A stretch of 64,000 bases of DNA from Aurelia coerulea (taxonomy: Eukaryota; Cnidaria; Scyphozoa; Semaeostomeae; Ulmaridae), in assembly GCA_039566865.1 (NCBI GenBank), contig CM076947.1:22879501-22943500 (forward strand), written 5' to 3'. Shown one piece after another: positions 10,994 to 21,960 of the stretch (position 1 is the first letter of the stretch; each line of letters begins with the position of its first letter). Position numbers and translations under genes: made by a program. A model generated the notes under the pieces. That model saw only the letters and a program-made list of their open reading frames with translations. It did not search any database and was not told the origin of the DNA.

Positions 10994-11509
10994 AATATCT
11001 AATTGTGCCCAGATAGGGATATTTGCTTTTCCCAGGGCATTGACCAACTGGAACCATCTCTCCTGTCATTAACAAAAGAAGGTAATTCAATATCCTCGCA
11101 GACATCAAATTTACAGCCACGCCTGAATCAATTATAGAGCGTATCGGTGGGACTCAAACACAATATTCGTTGAACCTTTAACAGAAAGGATTCATCTAAA
11201 AAAAGAAGAAAGATTGCCAAGCTTAAAATTGCGAAGCTTTCATTTCATTGCATTTGAAATTCTTCTTACACGGTGGCCCAATCAGCCAAGAATCCCATGA
11301 TAATCTACGGACTGCAGCGTTCTAACACAGCAGTGGTTGGAAGGTGTTATACAAACCGTAGCAAAGAAGAAGAGATATTTCAAAGCTGATTAAGATTAAA
11401 CAATATGATAACATCAGAACATTATCATAGTATTTGAAGTCGTTTGAGGGTGTTATCCAAGAGTCCTTGTAAAGAAGATTGGACATTATGAAGCACTAAC
11501 AAAATGATT

Positions 11510-11910
11510 CAATATGAAAATATCACTGCAGAAATTACTGCTCCTATGGATAACAGCTTTTGCTCACTGAATAAGCTCGACAGTGTTTTCGAAAGAAATT
11601 TCTGATAAGTATGGAAAGCCTTAAAAAATGAAATGATAACATAAAGTCATTACAGAACTTGCCACATCTGTAGATAACAGCATTTGAACACAGAGATGGT
11701 TTGACAATGTTTTAAATATTCGTTTTCGATCGATATAAAAAAATTTGAAGGTTAACTACAATGAAATAATACAATGACATGATATCATTACAGAAATTAG
11801 CACACACACATGGATAACAGCTTTGACCACTAAAGTAGTTAGACAGTGTTTTGACAGTCGCTGAAGATAAGTATCGACGATTTTAAATCGCAACCAAATT
11901 AAAGTGACAA
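11510..11910. repeat. Degenerate ~125-bp tandem repeat upstream of GPCR 3
   Basis: Three to four diverged units recur, each with ATCATTACAGAAATT (or close) followed by TGGATAACAGC and a GACAGTGTTTT word (near 11525, 11650 and 11785). They lie 300-700 bp upstream of the receptor start. No coding potential is seen. Confidence 0.55.
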
Positions 11911-12193
11911 GAAAGTGCCATTATAATACATGCAACAACTCTGGATCGCAAAGTTTTCAGAAATTTTCGAAAATTGTTGGAACGAATTAACATTTTGAGC
12001 ATCCCTAACAGTTTGAAAATTGAAATATTCCCATCATTGACAAATAACAGTAAATGATATATAATTCCAACATTGAGAAATAACAACAATTGCCAGATAC
12101 ATGAATCACATTGTTTCAGGATATCTTAAAATGAAATGAACTGAACTGAAGCCAAAATGAAGGAATGATATAATTACTACTGCAAGTGTGAAA

Positions 12194-13081
12194 ATGTTAC
12201 ATCCAGCAGTCGCTACATTATTCTTCACAGAACTTTCCTTGGCAGTAATACTGAACAGTCTTGGGTTATACCTCCTTTTTAAAGACAGAAACGGTCAAAC
12301 AAACCAGAATTTGATTCTAAAATGTTTGAGCACATTTGAATTAGTTTGTGCTTGCAGTTTGATGATTGTAAACGTGCTGGAAAACTATATCTTAAAAGTA
12401 AATCACTACATCATTCGAATCACAGTTCACACAGTTTACTCTTTATACCTGAATTACATGTTTATCATGGGGATCATGACATTAGATCGATTGATCGCAA
12501 CTAAATACCCACTAAGATATGCATATATGCTGACAAGGAAGAAAACTAAGTTGATCCTGCTAGTATGTACAATGTTCTCCATCATTGCTGGACTTTGGTT
12601 TTGGTTTGTCGAATACAACAAAGTCGAGTTTATCTTACAAAAGTACGTATTCCCAATCACAGCTTCAATTTCCGCAGCATTCATTATTTTGACCTACATT
12701 TACATCTTTGTGAAGATATCAAGAAGAAGAAACGTTGCTAATTTCACACAAAATAGTCAGATAAGGATGAGAAGTGAGAATCGTCAATTTCTCAAGATGG
12801 CAGCAGTTATCACATTATCATATACAATATGCTTTCTGCTCCCTGATATTACCTTTGCATTATGTCCAGGCTGCTTCGATAGCAGCACAACTAAAATAAT
12901 ACAAGCACTTTATTACCTAGGCCTCATGTGTGATCCAATTACATATATTTTAATGCAAAAGAGATTACGGAAATCGCTGACAGAAGTTAAATGCTGTGGA
13001 AAGAAGCAAAGTAATGATTCACAGGGACAAATTTCAACGATCAATGCGAATCCATTACAAGTATTTGACACAAGACTCTAG
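12194..13081 (+). CDS. Class A GPCR 3, intronless
   Basis: The open frame begins at a GTG (12188), but the first ATG at 12194 gives 295 residues starting MLHPAV, in register with its paralogues. Seven membrane segments are visible. LN is at 20-21, LDRL at 97-100 with IATKYPLRY, TM6 has CFLLP, CPGC lies at 224-227 in the third extracellular loop, DPITY at 247-251, KCCGKK at 266-271 (palmitoylation candidate), and the protein ends VFDTRL. Like its sisters it lacks the TM2 Asp, CWxP and a clear TM3 Cys. It points away from GPCR 1, with mirrored upstream DNA, so the pair is a divergent duplication. Ligand unknown. AATAAA-type signals follow (for example CAATAAAG near 13271). Confidence 0.93.
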   Translation: MLHPAVATLFFTELSLAVILNSLGLYLLFKDRNGQTNQNLILKCLSTFELVCACSLMIVNVLENYILKVNHYIIRITVHTVYSLYLNYMFIMGIMTLDRLIATKYPLRYAYMLTRKKTKLILLVCTMFSIIAGLWFWFVEYNKVEFILQKYVFPITASISAAFIILTYIYIFVKISRRRNVANFTQNSQIRMRSENRQFLKMAAVITLSYTICFLLPDITFALCPGCFDSSTTKIIQALYYLGLMCDPITYILMQKRLRKSLTEVKCCGKKQSNDSQGQISTINANPLQVFDTRL

Positions 13082-13573
13082 ATAGGTTCCATGAAATGAC
13101 ATATGGAGAGAAGAAATTGAAATATTGTTTGCATGGTGAAGTAACGTTAGATCTAGTTATTGATTAATTAAACAACTTTCAATTTTTGCCACATTATTTT
13201 AGTGTCAAGAACATAAAGCTTAATTTATTTAGTCCCAAGGAAGGGAAAGAGTAGACCCTTAAGTAGGTTACAATAAAGTTGTGGATACAAGCATACCAAT
13301 GATATTTAAGTTGTGTGCTTGCTAGTGAAATAGTGATAGTATAAATAGTCGGTACAGAAGTCTAAAGGTCACACATTGATAGCTTTTTTTATATTCTCAT
13401 AAAATTTGCAATGACAGACAATTTCAACATTACAAAACAACGGCAAAAGGAGCATGGAAATACACAACAACCCTAAAACCTACACTTAACATAGAGACAA
13501 ATATCACAAAATCTTATGAAAATATTAGACACTGAATTCCTTTGATTAGCATGTATTACTTTAGTTCATAGTA
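13082..13573. other. 3' flank of GPCR 3
   Basis: AT-rich, no open frame of note; probably 3' UTR and spacer. Confidence 0.4.
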
Positions 13574-13796
13574 AACTGAACTGAACTGAACTGAACTGAA
13601 GTTTATCGAAGCAGCGTCCTGGCCCTTCCTCTCGATGTCACCACACCTCGTGATTCCTTTAGCCTGGAATTACAGAGAGTTGGTGACTCTCCTCACTTTA
13701 CGTAGCAAATTCGGCAGAGCGAGGACTCGAACTACCAACCTTCAGATTGGTAGTCAAGCATGCTACCACTGAGCCATCCCGGCTACCACTGAGCCT
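13574..13796 (-). mobile_element. tRNA-derived SINE with (TTCAG)n tail
   Basis: On the minus strand the head carries a pol III A box (TGGCTCAGTGGTAGCAT, 13760-13776) and a B box (GGTAGTTCGAGTCC, 13722-13735) at tRNA-like spacing. An unrelated body follows, and the element ends in five CTGAA/TTCAG repeats at 13574-13601. The extra body and simple-repeat tail make a SINE more likely than a functional tRNA gene. Confidence 0.8.
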
Positions 13797-13907
13797 CAAA
13801 GGGGCAGTGTGACCAAAATTAAAAACAACACATATAGTCAGCACAGACTCGAAATTCTTGTTTAATTAGTTAAAGATAAAGGGCGCTTTGATTCCCAGCA
13901 CCGCCAG

Positions 13908-14082
13908 GGTCGTAGGAAGCATCCTAAACTTGCCCCGGCACTTCTTTTCAAGGGCATCGTTTTATCATGCTAAAGGTCCTAAGGAGACACTTCCCGAAAC
14001 AAAAAGGGCACTTTTTCGTTATCATTGCAAACCCTTGGGGGACACGTGCCCCTAGTGCTCCTCCCGTTCCTGCGTCTCTGGT
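13908..14082. mobile_element. hAT-like MITE, copy 1
   Basis: The sequence from CAGGGTCGTAGGAAGCAT to CCTGCGTCTCTG matches the reverse complement of the 120-bp element at 39243-39362. Both share TIRs close to CAGRGACGTAG and internal words such as TTCAAGGGCA, GCTAAAGG and ACAAAA.GGGCA. This copy is longer and its flanks show no clear target duplication. Confidence 0.65.
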
Positions 14083-14495
14083 ATACAGCTAAGCAGAAGG
14101 GAAAATGGAGTATTTAGAAGTATACGCAAGATGTGTGATTGTTGATCTGATATAGAGTGTTGCTATCCTCTAAAGATTTTAAACAACATAATTCTGCAAA
14201 ATTTTCCATGGAACTGTGACCCAGCCCTTTCCGAGAAGATCACCATCACTTTCAAGCAGATGTTCGGCCAGGAATTCACAGCTTTCTTCACATCCGACTG
14301 TTTTCAGTTTTGAGGCATTTAATGAGGTCATTTTCTTTTTCATTTACATTATTTTATGCTTGCTTCCTAGCTTGCATTACTTTGCGCAAAACCAGATGCG
14401 ATAAATTGCGCTAATTTTTAACTAATTTCTAAATGCAAACCACTTCCAAGTCAACGCAAAAAATGTGAGTGCCAGATAGCATCACACGAAGCCCA

Positions 14496-14529
<34 letters not shown>
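14496..14529. repeat. (ATTG)n microsatellite
   Basis: Eight consecutive GATT/ATTG units. Confidence 0.95.
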
Positions 14530-15151
14530 CTGATCACGACCAGGGCATTATTGCTTACTCTTAGCTCTAAGCAAGAAATTCATGCTAGCAGCTTGCAGAA
14601 TGCAACTATTAAAATATCATTGATTGTCGATCGTGTCTATCCACAGCAACACTGCCTATATGACATTGCAGTGTCGGAGCCACTGTACTATTTCAAATGG
14701 TTACACTACATTGACTAGCAGTTCTAAAGTTCTATCTACAGTAGATGGCATGACACATGGCATGAAGTCAATCAGATTCTAAGCATGGATGTCCTTGACT
14801 ATTGAAGGACATATCGACAAACAACTACATATCCCCATACCATTGCATATACATTATAATAGAAAATTAACACTGAATGAAATTACCGCAAATTTAAACC
14901 ATTCCCGTTAATCTAGGACGCGAATATCTTTCCTGGGCCCGAATAGCCAATGTTTCATCCCTGGGCTTGGTCTCAACACCTATGCTTATATGCAAGATTT
15001 CATCTTATCATTATTCATTTTATGATAAGTCTATATACGAGCCATCATTATGTATCATCTAAATTCGGTTAAATTCCAACTGGAAGGTCCAATGAGAAAC
15101 AAACTCTCAGTCCGTGGATCGGTCTCTGCAGCCGATTTGCTAATCCACCGA
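14530..15151. other. No gene seen
   Basis: Only short frames are present and no repeat was recognised. Confidence 0.4.
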
Positions 15152-15323
15152 TAGACCTTTTGGCTATTCTGAAAAGAATCAGAATCGAACACCATTTTGC
15201 TACATTTCGCAGAATTTTCGAATGTGCACAATAGCGATAGAAGCTCTAACGCCACTTGATCGAACGTCGCGCATAAAAATAACGCTCGATCCAGGCTCTT
15301 TTGCAGAATAGCTAAAAGGTCTA
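15152..15323. mobile_element. MITE family 2, copy 1 (TIR TAGACCTTTTAGCTATTCT)
   Basis: It begins TAGACCTTTTGGCTATTCT and ends AGAATAGCTAAAAGGTCTA. A strongly shared interior includes AGAATTTTCGAATGTGCAC and AGTGATAGAA-like words, found again at 21329, 21961, 38555 and 40643. About 172 bp, with no coding capacity. Confidence 0.85.
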
Positions 15324-16711
15324 TTCGTCAACCACTATGTCAGTTGATGTATTGGTAAATCGGTTGGTGAATGAGTGGGTAATCGATCGGTCAGTTGGTC
15401 GGTCCGTCGGTCAGATATAATGTCAGGTCAAGTTAACATAGTTGACAGAAACGCTCCGTGGACAGCACAACCACGCTTAGTTAAAGGAATAACCATTAAT
15501 CGCTTGACTACCCTGAATATACATGGCCTGTATCGGACCTTAGAAATTTCCATTAATCAATCCACTTCAAGAAATGACATGCAAGCTCTCTCACAGCTTC
15601 GTTTTAGCTCTAACAACATGCGAGCGCACAAAGAAATTAATCCCTCTTGCTCTTTCGATGTAACTTGAGAATTTTTACGAACAAAAAATGATAAAAAATA
15701 ACAAAAAGCGTCACCTACCTTACACGAGCATTGCAGCAAATTGTACTTTGGCATTGCAGGGTCATGCATGCAGCACAAAATATTAGGTATTCTAGAGAAG
15801 CGTCACCTCATTTTGATGAAATTAACCAAAAAGTACCAACAAAAGAAATTCAAATACCTCTTTGGGGGTATTTGTTCAAATCCAAATTTGTTCGAATTAT
15901 ACATCGAACTTAGAGTTTGGTCATCTATCCTCAAATTGAAATTTTCCTCGCTTTATGCTCAACCTAGAGTTTATATCCAATCATGGAGACATATACTTTA
16001 ATTAGTTTCGCCTTTTGAGAAAGGCATATTGAAAGTAAACATGGAATGTTTATTTCAAGTGGAGATATATGAAGTAATGATACTTCTGCTAAATTCATTC
16101 AAATAAAGTCACTCATCTAAAGATACCCGATATTTGCTTCCAATTAACGCATGCTTCGTTTCGTCTCTGCTCATGTTATGATCTCATGTGCCATACTTCA
16201 TTCCAGGTATTCACAGTGTCCAGGATCGGTACAACCTAATTTTACTCGGTATAACGATACCGCAAAACAAAACAAAATGATACCCGATGAGCCAGACAGG
16301 TCTGGATTATTGATGGACTATAGTTTGTAGCTATTCCTCAGCTTCTGTTTAAAATATATGAAACTGAAACTGTTGCACTGGTGTTTGCTGTGTTGATAAG
16401 TGTGCATACTTGATCGAATAATTTAGTTTGACCAAAATTAATGATTTTGCCCTGAAGGTTTGTGACGGTTTCTTCCGAAGAATCATAGGCCTGTTATAGC
16501 TTCTGACAGGATGGCACATCAAAATTCATAAAGGTGCTTGCCACACGATATGAAATCAGCTAATTTGACTAACTAACCTTCTGGCCTTGCATAATGAACT
16601 CACTTTGTAGGAATTTGATGATGAGCTAAAAGCTACAAACCAACACATAACTGAACTTCCCTGGCTCATAAGGTATTCCTTTGTTCAAATAGAAACATAT
16701 AAATAACTCAC
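15324..16711. other. No exon recognised (possible PLD intron)
   Basis: I searched the minus strand here for the next phospholipase D exon, which should follow the YMK peptide in phase 2, and found none. Short frames only. Confidence 0.4.
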
Positions 16712-16750
16712 TTCATATACAAGACGTAGCTGTCCTTGAGTGACATCCAC
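16712..16750 (-). CDS. PLD: PLD exon d (start of PH domain)
   Basis: Acceptor CTGTTTAG|G, donor AA|GTGAGT; 39 nt. With the split Arg it reads RWMSLKDSYVLYMK, matching RWLIVKDSFLLYMK of PLD1. It leaves phase 2 for a further exon not found in this window. Confidence 0.85.
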
Positions 16751-19700
16751 CTAAACAGAAAAGAAGATCAGGGTCATCTAATAATGTATTGAATATGAAG
16801 GCTTTTATAGCTACTATTAAAGGGAATAAACATATATAGCTCGTAGCCGCTATAAATAGGCTAAAGGAACGCCCACGAACCCATTGTTTCTTTACTACAC
16901 AATGAAACCTGATGCGTCAAAGTTGTCTTGTACAATAGATTATATGTTTGACCTGGCCCGGGCCAGTTTTTAACTATGTCGATTCCCTTTAAAATCTATT
17001 TACAACACACTGCGTGCAACAAACATAACTGAAGGTAATTTACTTACACATGATTGATTAGTTAATCAATAAATCAGTTAGGTGGGTCAAATTACATTGC
17101 AACATTTGCAAACTGCAATTTTAGGAACTTGAGCATCGAATGGTTTGATTAAATTACCTCACACTAAGACACTATATCTTTCAAACCACGCACAGTAGCA
17201 ATTAAAAATTGATCTCATATTAAACAATTGGGATGCTTTAATGGCCATGTCCATAACGCGGAACCCGCGGAACTAGCGGAACATTCGTTCCGCAAGGTTG
17301 AGTTCCACGCCTTGTCCTCGCGGTATAGGGCCAAAAACAAAACATGGAATTAGTGAAATTTTATCTGAAAGCCCTTATTCCTTCCTCTGCTAACGAAAGG
17401 GCTTTACTTGCGTCTTTTCAAGTTGTTTTTCGGCCCTATACCGCGAAGAGAAAACGCAGGATTCAACTTCACGGAACAAAATTCTGCGATTTCTGCGTTT
17501 TGGTTTTTGGCTTCATATCACGAGGACAAAGCGCAGAACTCTACTTGCAGGACGAAGGTTCCGCCAGTTCCGAGGATTTCACGATTTCCGCGTTATGGAC
17601 CAGGGCCAAAGTTAGCCAAATTCAGACATTTATGACAAAGTTCTAAAAGACATTTCTTTTTATGAAGACATAAATGGACATTAACTTTTATTCTTAGGGA
17701 CTTTTAGGAAACGTAGAGAGCATTTGACGATGAGTGTTACAACTGCGTTATAGCAAGCAATTCTCATTAGACTTATCAAGCAATTGATTTGTAACTTGTA
17801 ATGTTTATCAAATGATATCAACTGACCTTTTATTCCACGGACCACAGCAACTGCACTTTAAAGCACCGCAAAATCCCAGACCAGCACGCTGGCCACCAGC
17901 TCTTTTACTGATCATTGCTTCCCTTTAAACAAAAAGAAAACGAACATAGGTATTATAAACAAGTTCTGCTGTGTTTGATTGGTACCACTTCTGAAAACGG
18001 AGACTTCGTAGATTTGCAATTCAAGTTTGATTGACCCCAAAATGAGGAGCAGCTCGCAGAGATTTTGTGACATTACAAGTTACAAAATAAGTGAGTTCAT
18101 CGAAACCTTAAGTCGCCTTCAATATGAGGAAATTCTGGTTGAAAGTGAAAGGTTTGTTGATTTTTGGATTGAGAAAACATTCATCTAGCCTACGTGTAGA
18201 CCCATTATCCAACTTCAATATGAGCGAAAGCTTGCTTACAGTTCCAGAATAGAACTTAATTTATGCAGCCTTTGTTTGTTTCATACATTATTTGAATAGA
18301 GGATTAAAATAATTAATTGGGCAGTAGCAAGCTTTATCTCTTTATTTCGTAGACCCTTTATTCTTTAGGATAATGGGTCTACTCGTGGCTATTGTTCGTT
18401 GCTAACATCACTGAAAACTTGAATTTTGAGGCGTTTTATCATCTGAGGCTTGAGGCGACAACTTCATTTTTCGTACAGTGTTGCTATGGTTTCCATATCC
18501 GAAATCATCAAGGCAACTCTGAAATACATTCATGCATCAGAACGTTTTCGATAAATCGCTGCAATTGTTTCCTCTCGCAAACAATTTCCTTTCTTTTCAC
18601 TACGTAATTTTTCTTTTACAGTCTTGTTACTTGTTTCTTTTATATTTGTTGTCAAAAAGTCTGTTCCAAAATAGTAACCAGGTAAGGTTTTCTTCTCCGA
18701 CCATCACCATTATTCTTGCATATCTCGATATCCATTGAAATTTTCCGAATGTATGACCTAGCAACTATTTTGGGACAAACTTTGAGTTCATTCTAAATGG
18801 CTGCAGGGTTCTTGTGAAATTCCATGCTCCCTGTGACATCGTTGTATAGTCGTATGTGATTGTGTGTAGGTTGTATTTGTAGTTCAGATATATTGTAAAT
18901 ATTATGAGCAAATAAAAAAATAAAATATCCGGACATGAAATCGGGGGAAACAATTTGGTCCTAACTTTCAATGTGAAAATCTATGAGTCGTAGTTTGAGT
19001 GCCGTCCATTTGTCTATCAATAGCGAGAACTACGAACTTGTAATCAGTCTAAAAAATAAGCGGCAAAAATAAGGAGCAGAAAAGAGCATTTACTGAATGT
19101 GTTTATTCTATTGAAATAATATAAAATGAAATCTACTGTAAGGGAAGGAACTTTTGGAATTAACGAAATTTTTGGAATTAACTTTTGCGAAACAACCAAA
19201 ATGGGAAACTTCGCGGGAACAAACTTTCGCGAATTAGGTTTCTTGTCAAATTTCATAATGTCTCAAACGTTCCTTGACTATTCAATAACTCTTCAAACTC
19301 TTCCATAAATATGCTTGTAGTAGCATAGTTCGAAAAGGTTGTTGTCAAAGAAGAAGAATGTAAATATTTGATTCCATTAATATTTGATTCTGCATCTTTG
19401 GAAATTTCACAGAAATAAACTTTCACGAATATTACATTTCAGGAAATTTCGCGGAATAAACTTTGGCGAATTTAGGCCAAAAACGCCAAAAACGCTGAAA
19501 ACGCGAAAGTTTCTTCCCTCAAAGTATGCTCACTTGTTTTTCTGTCCACAATCATGTACGAATGACACCATGCTCACTTCAACAAAATCCAAGACATCCC
19601 TTTCGCTCCTTATTTCTTCCATGTTCAACAGCCGTTGAATGTATTTTTCAAATGCTCTTTTTCTTCTTTCTAAATTCTTTTGACCAATAACAGAAATTTC

Positions 19701-21858
19701 TGGCCGCTTTGGGAAGCTCGGCAACTTAGATCTGATCTTTTCCCTCTTCGTGGTAGGCAGCTGAGATGCAGCTTTCAACAGCACCAACTCAGTGTGTAAT
19801 TTCAAGAAATGTCGATGACGTCTTTTGATTGACCATTTGAAGTTCCCATGCTGTAGTTCGATTATATATCTGAAACAAACAATATCAGACCTTTTTTAAT
19901 GGAAATGTCCGCGAAAATTTTCGAAATTTCATTCTTTCTCGACATTGTTGCAGAGGAAAAAGGCCTACTTACCGGGTGTCTAAAGAGAGTACCCCTTTTG
20001 ACTGGGAAAAGGAATAAAACGAAAAGATATCATTACTTTCCTAGTTCATAGCTAAATTTATCAACCTTCAACTTAGATGCACATACGTTGCATTTAAAAA
20101 TCGTCCATCAAACACCAGAGATAGAAGTTCGCAATGTCAAATTTACAATGCATCCGAAACCAGAGGTTTTGAAAAAGGGCCTAGACATGATTTGTATCGT
20201 GGACATTTTTCAAAGCACTTGTAAAATCTAATTTCAGTTTTTTGCTTTTGAAAAGAATAAGAGACGCGTGGACATGGCCCTGATTAAACGAAAATAATAG
20301 AAATATAGTAAGAATGATAAACTCGTGCTACATTTCCAAACCAAGCGTGCATGTGCTCCTTTTCTTCTTTTTGGATATAAATAACACTTTCAAAACTGAA
20401 AATTCTTTTGCAAAATGCCTGTGACATCAAAGCATGGCTAGGCCTCTGGTTTCAGGTGCACTCTAAATTTTGACCTTGTGAACTCATATCTCCGGTGTTC
20501 GGTGGACGATTTGAAAATGGAAGGTATGTATAGTTAAGTTGAAGATCATAAAACTTAGCTATGAACTCAAAAAGTTTTATCGTTTTGTTCCCGTGTTTAG
20601 TCCAAATGGGGTACTTTTCCGAGATACCCGGTAAGTTGAAAATACACATGTGAGTCAGAAATATATATCCATTGTTTGAGAAAGTATATACAGTAAATCC
20701 CCGCATACAAGAACCTACTTTTTTGAGAGCTAGACTGAAATAGGTTCTTAATTTAAAGGTACTGAGACAAATTTCAAGGCATAACGGTTCCTATTTGAAG
20801 AGTGCCTTGCGTAGGCCATTTTAGAACCTTCGCCAACGATTCTCAGCCCTATCATTTGTTTTGGCAGGGTTATAATATACCTAATAACCAATGCTAAGCT
20901 TTCCAACAGCAGGGGAGGGGATTCAAACCTTAAAAGCCCACTGGGACAAAAATGAACTTAATAATGACAATCCAAAATCAACTTTGCTATCCCTGCTATA
21001 AGTACATATTTTTCATCAAACTGAAACAGGTTCATCATTACAAGGTGCATAAGTTAGGAAAAACAGCCTCTAGGTTCCTACTTTTGTAGGTTCTTATATG
21101 CGGGTATTTATTGTAGGAGGAAAAACTGCGCAACCCATTTCCAAAATCTCAAATCCATCATTTTACAAAGGCTTCAACTTAATTTTCTTTACTTTTCTTT
21201 TAAGTTCTGGTGCATAGTTCCTTCTGAAATTAGCAATTAGCCAAAAGTTATTTTCTCGATATACCCAAAAAACAGATAGAAATTGCCTATTCACTGTCAT
21301 GTAGATTCCAAATTTTTCATGCCTAGCATAGACATTTTAGCTATTCTGAAAAGAATCAGAATCAAACGATGTTTTGCTACATTTTGTAGAGTTTTCGAAT
21401 ATGCACAATAGTGATTGAAGCTCTAACGTCACTCGGTCGAACCTCGTGTATAAAAATGCCTCACAACTTAGCCTGTTCGTATCCTCAACAAAGTCTGAAC
21501 CAAAAGATATTTTCATGCAATTTATTTCATTTTCGTCGAATGTACACAGCAGGGAAAGCAGCAATGACGCCACTCAGTTGAACCTTTTGTGCAAAAGTGT
21601 TTAAAAATATCCCTCTAATCAGACTCTTTGTAGAACAGCTGAAAGGTGTATTGATTTTTCCTAAAAAAAACTTACAGGTTTGGATTCAACACATGTGATC
21701 TTGGTGTTCTAAACACCTCATGGATTCTCGCTCTCACAGGAATACCAGGCACGAAACGATCTTGGTTTGCTCGACCCTTTGAATATACTGTACCCATCAA
21801 GATCTTGTTGTTCAAACAATCTACGGTGGAAGAAATCAAAGTTTCATCAGCTCTAGTT
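16712..21858 (-). CDS. PLD: Phospholipase D1/2 homologue, partial gene (four exons: PX and start of PH)
   Basis: Four minus-strand exons (21858-21676, 19869-19535, 17922-17827, 16750-16712) join in matching phases (2/2/2) into one reading. It runs from RFVPGIPVRARIHEV and VLNPNL-YIIELQHGNFKW through a PX domain (KRRHRHF, LPSFPKRP, EKYIQRLLNMEEI, VSFVHDCGQK) to EAMISKRAGGQRAGLGFCG and RWMSLKDSYVLYMK, the start of the PH domain. The order, spacing and wording match animal PLD1/PLD2, which hydrolyse phosphatidylcholine to phosphatidic acid and choline at membranes. The PX domain binds phosphoinositides through the basic patch seen here. The cysteines in GFCGALKCSCC lie where vertebrate PLD1 is palmitoylated. 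The two HKD catalytic motifs are not in the window: the gene either continues beyond the left edge, with the GPCRs in a large intron, or is truncated. PLD1 and PLD2 cannot be told apart in an invertebrate. Confidence 0.85.
16816..16993. mobile_element. MITE, TIR TTAAAGGGAATAAACATATA-like
   Basis: TTAAAGGGAATAAACATATA at the left and GATTCCCTTTAAAAT at the right are inverted. A related element is at 52722-52911 and a partial one at 45068-45140. It lies in the PLD intron between exons d and c. Confidence 0.6.
17243..17612. mobile_element. Foldback element in PLD intron
   Basis: GGCCATGTCCATAACGCGG at the left pairs with CCGCGTTATGGACCAGGGCC at the right. A second internal pair, CGCGGTATAGGGCC and GGCCCTATACCGCG, spans 17318-17445. 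The interior is more GC-rich than its surroundings. No coding capacity is claimed; the 100-residue frame crosses the palindrome. Confidence 0.7.
17827..17922 (-). CDS. PLD: PLD exon c (PX-PH linker, Cys-rich)
   Basis: Acceptor TTTAAAG|G, donor AAAAG|GTCAGT; 96 nt. It encodes EAMISKRAGGQRAGLGFCG, then ALKCSCCGPWNK, with a split Arg at the end. It corresponds to the EGMIMKRSGGHR..CCG region of PLD1. Confidence 0.88.
18358..19058. repeat. Dispersed repeat, copy 1
   Basis: Several blocks match the reverse complement of about 56720-57000, including GTTGCTATGGTTTCCATATC, AAACTTGAATTTTGAGGCG and AGTTCTCGCTATTG-like words. The right end, CTTGTAATCAGTCT, also resembles the TIR of the element near 61205-61400. 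Confidence 0.65.
19535..19869 (-). CDS. PLD: PLD exon b (PX domain)
   Basis: Acceptor TTGTTTCAG|A, donor AA|GTGAGC; 335 nt. It opens YIIELQHGNFKWSIKRRHRH and carries the PX core, with a basic RRxRHF pocket, a proline-rich loop LPSFPKRPE, then RRKRAFEKYIQRLLNMEEI and FVEVSMVSFVHDCGQKN. The spacing to the next exon is the same as in vertebrate PLD1. Confidence 0.9.
19970..20633. mobile_element. MITE family 1, copy 2
   Basis: Ends TA-CCGGGTGTCTAAAGAGAGT and ACTTTTCCGAGATACCCGG-TA; the same family as 5157. It has diverged more than the other copies. It lies in the PLD intron between exons b and a. Confidence 0.75.
20689..21115. mobile_element. MITE family 3, copy 1 (pogo/Tigger-like ends)
   Basis: Left TACAGTAAATCCCCGCATA..AGAACCTA and right TAGGTTCTTATATGCGGGTA..TTGTA are inverted. 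Starting with CAGTA beside TA is typical of pogo/Tigger-type non-autonomous elements. Related elements lie at 47449-48043 and 55047-55495. Confidence 0.7.
21329..21650. mobile_element. MITE family 2, copy 2
   Basis: TAGACATTTTAGCTATTCT at the left, GTAGAACAGCTGAAAGGT at the right, with the family interior GTTTTCGAATATGCACAATA. Longer (about 320 bp) than the 172-bp copies, with an extra middle that repeats part of the interior. It is next to PLD exon a. Confidence 0.7.
21676..21858 (-). CDS. PLD: PLD exon a (upstream of PX)
   Basis: The acceptor reads TTCTCCAG|A and the donor CCT|GTAAGT. The 183-nt exon is open in one frame: TRADETLISSTVDCLNNKI, then GTVYSKGRANQDRFVPGIPV, RARIHEVFRTPRSHVLNPN and L. 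The last codon is split (CT + A). The text VPGIPVRARIHEV..VLNPNL is the segment just before the PX domain in animal PLDs. It needs an upstream exon ending in phase 2, which was not identified. Confidence 0.85.
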
Positions 21859-21960
21859 CTGGAGAAAATTTTGAAGATGTAAAAAATGTCAATCCTGAAA
21901 TATTAAGGAGGCGAGAAATTTAATGACTTGATCCTTAGTGAAAGACTTCAATACACAATA

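Noticed and set aside
3054..13081. Opsin identity for the three GPCRs
   Set aside because: No lysine at the retinal position in TM7 and no CWxP; general class A only.
13720..13796. Functional tRNA gene
   Set aside because: A and B boxes are present, but the arms do not fold cleanly and a SINE body with a (TTCAG)n tail follows.
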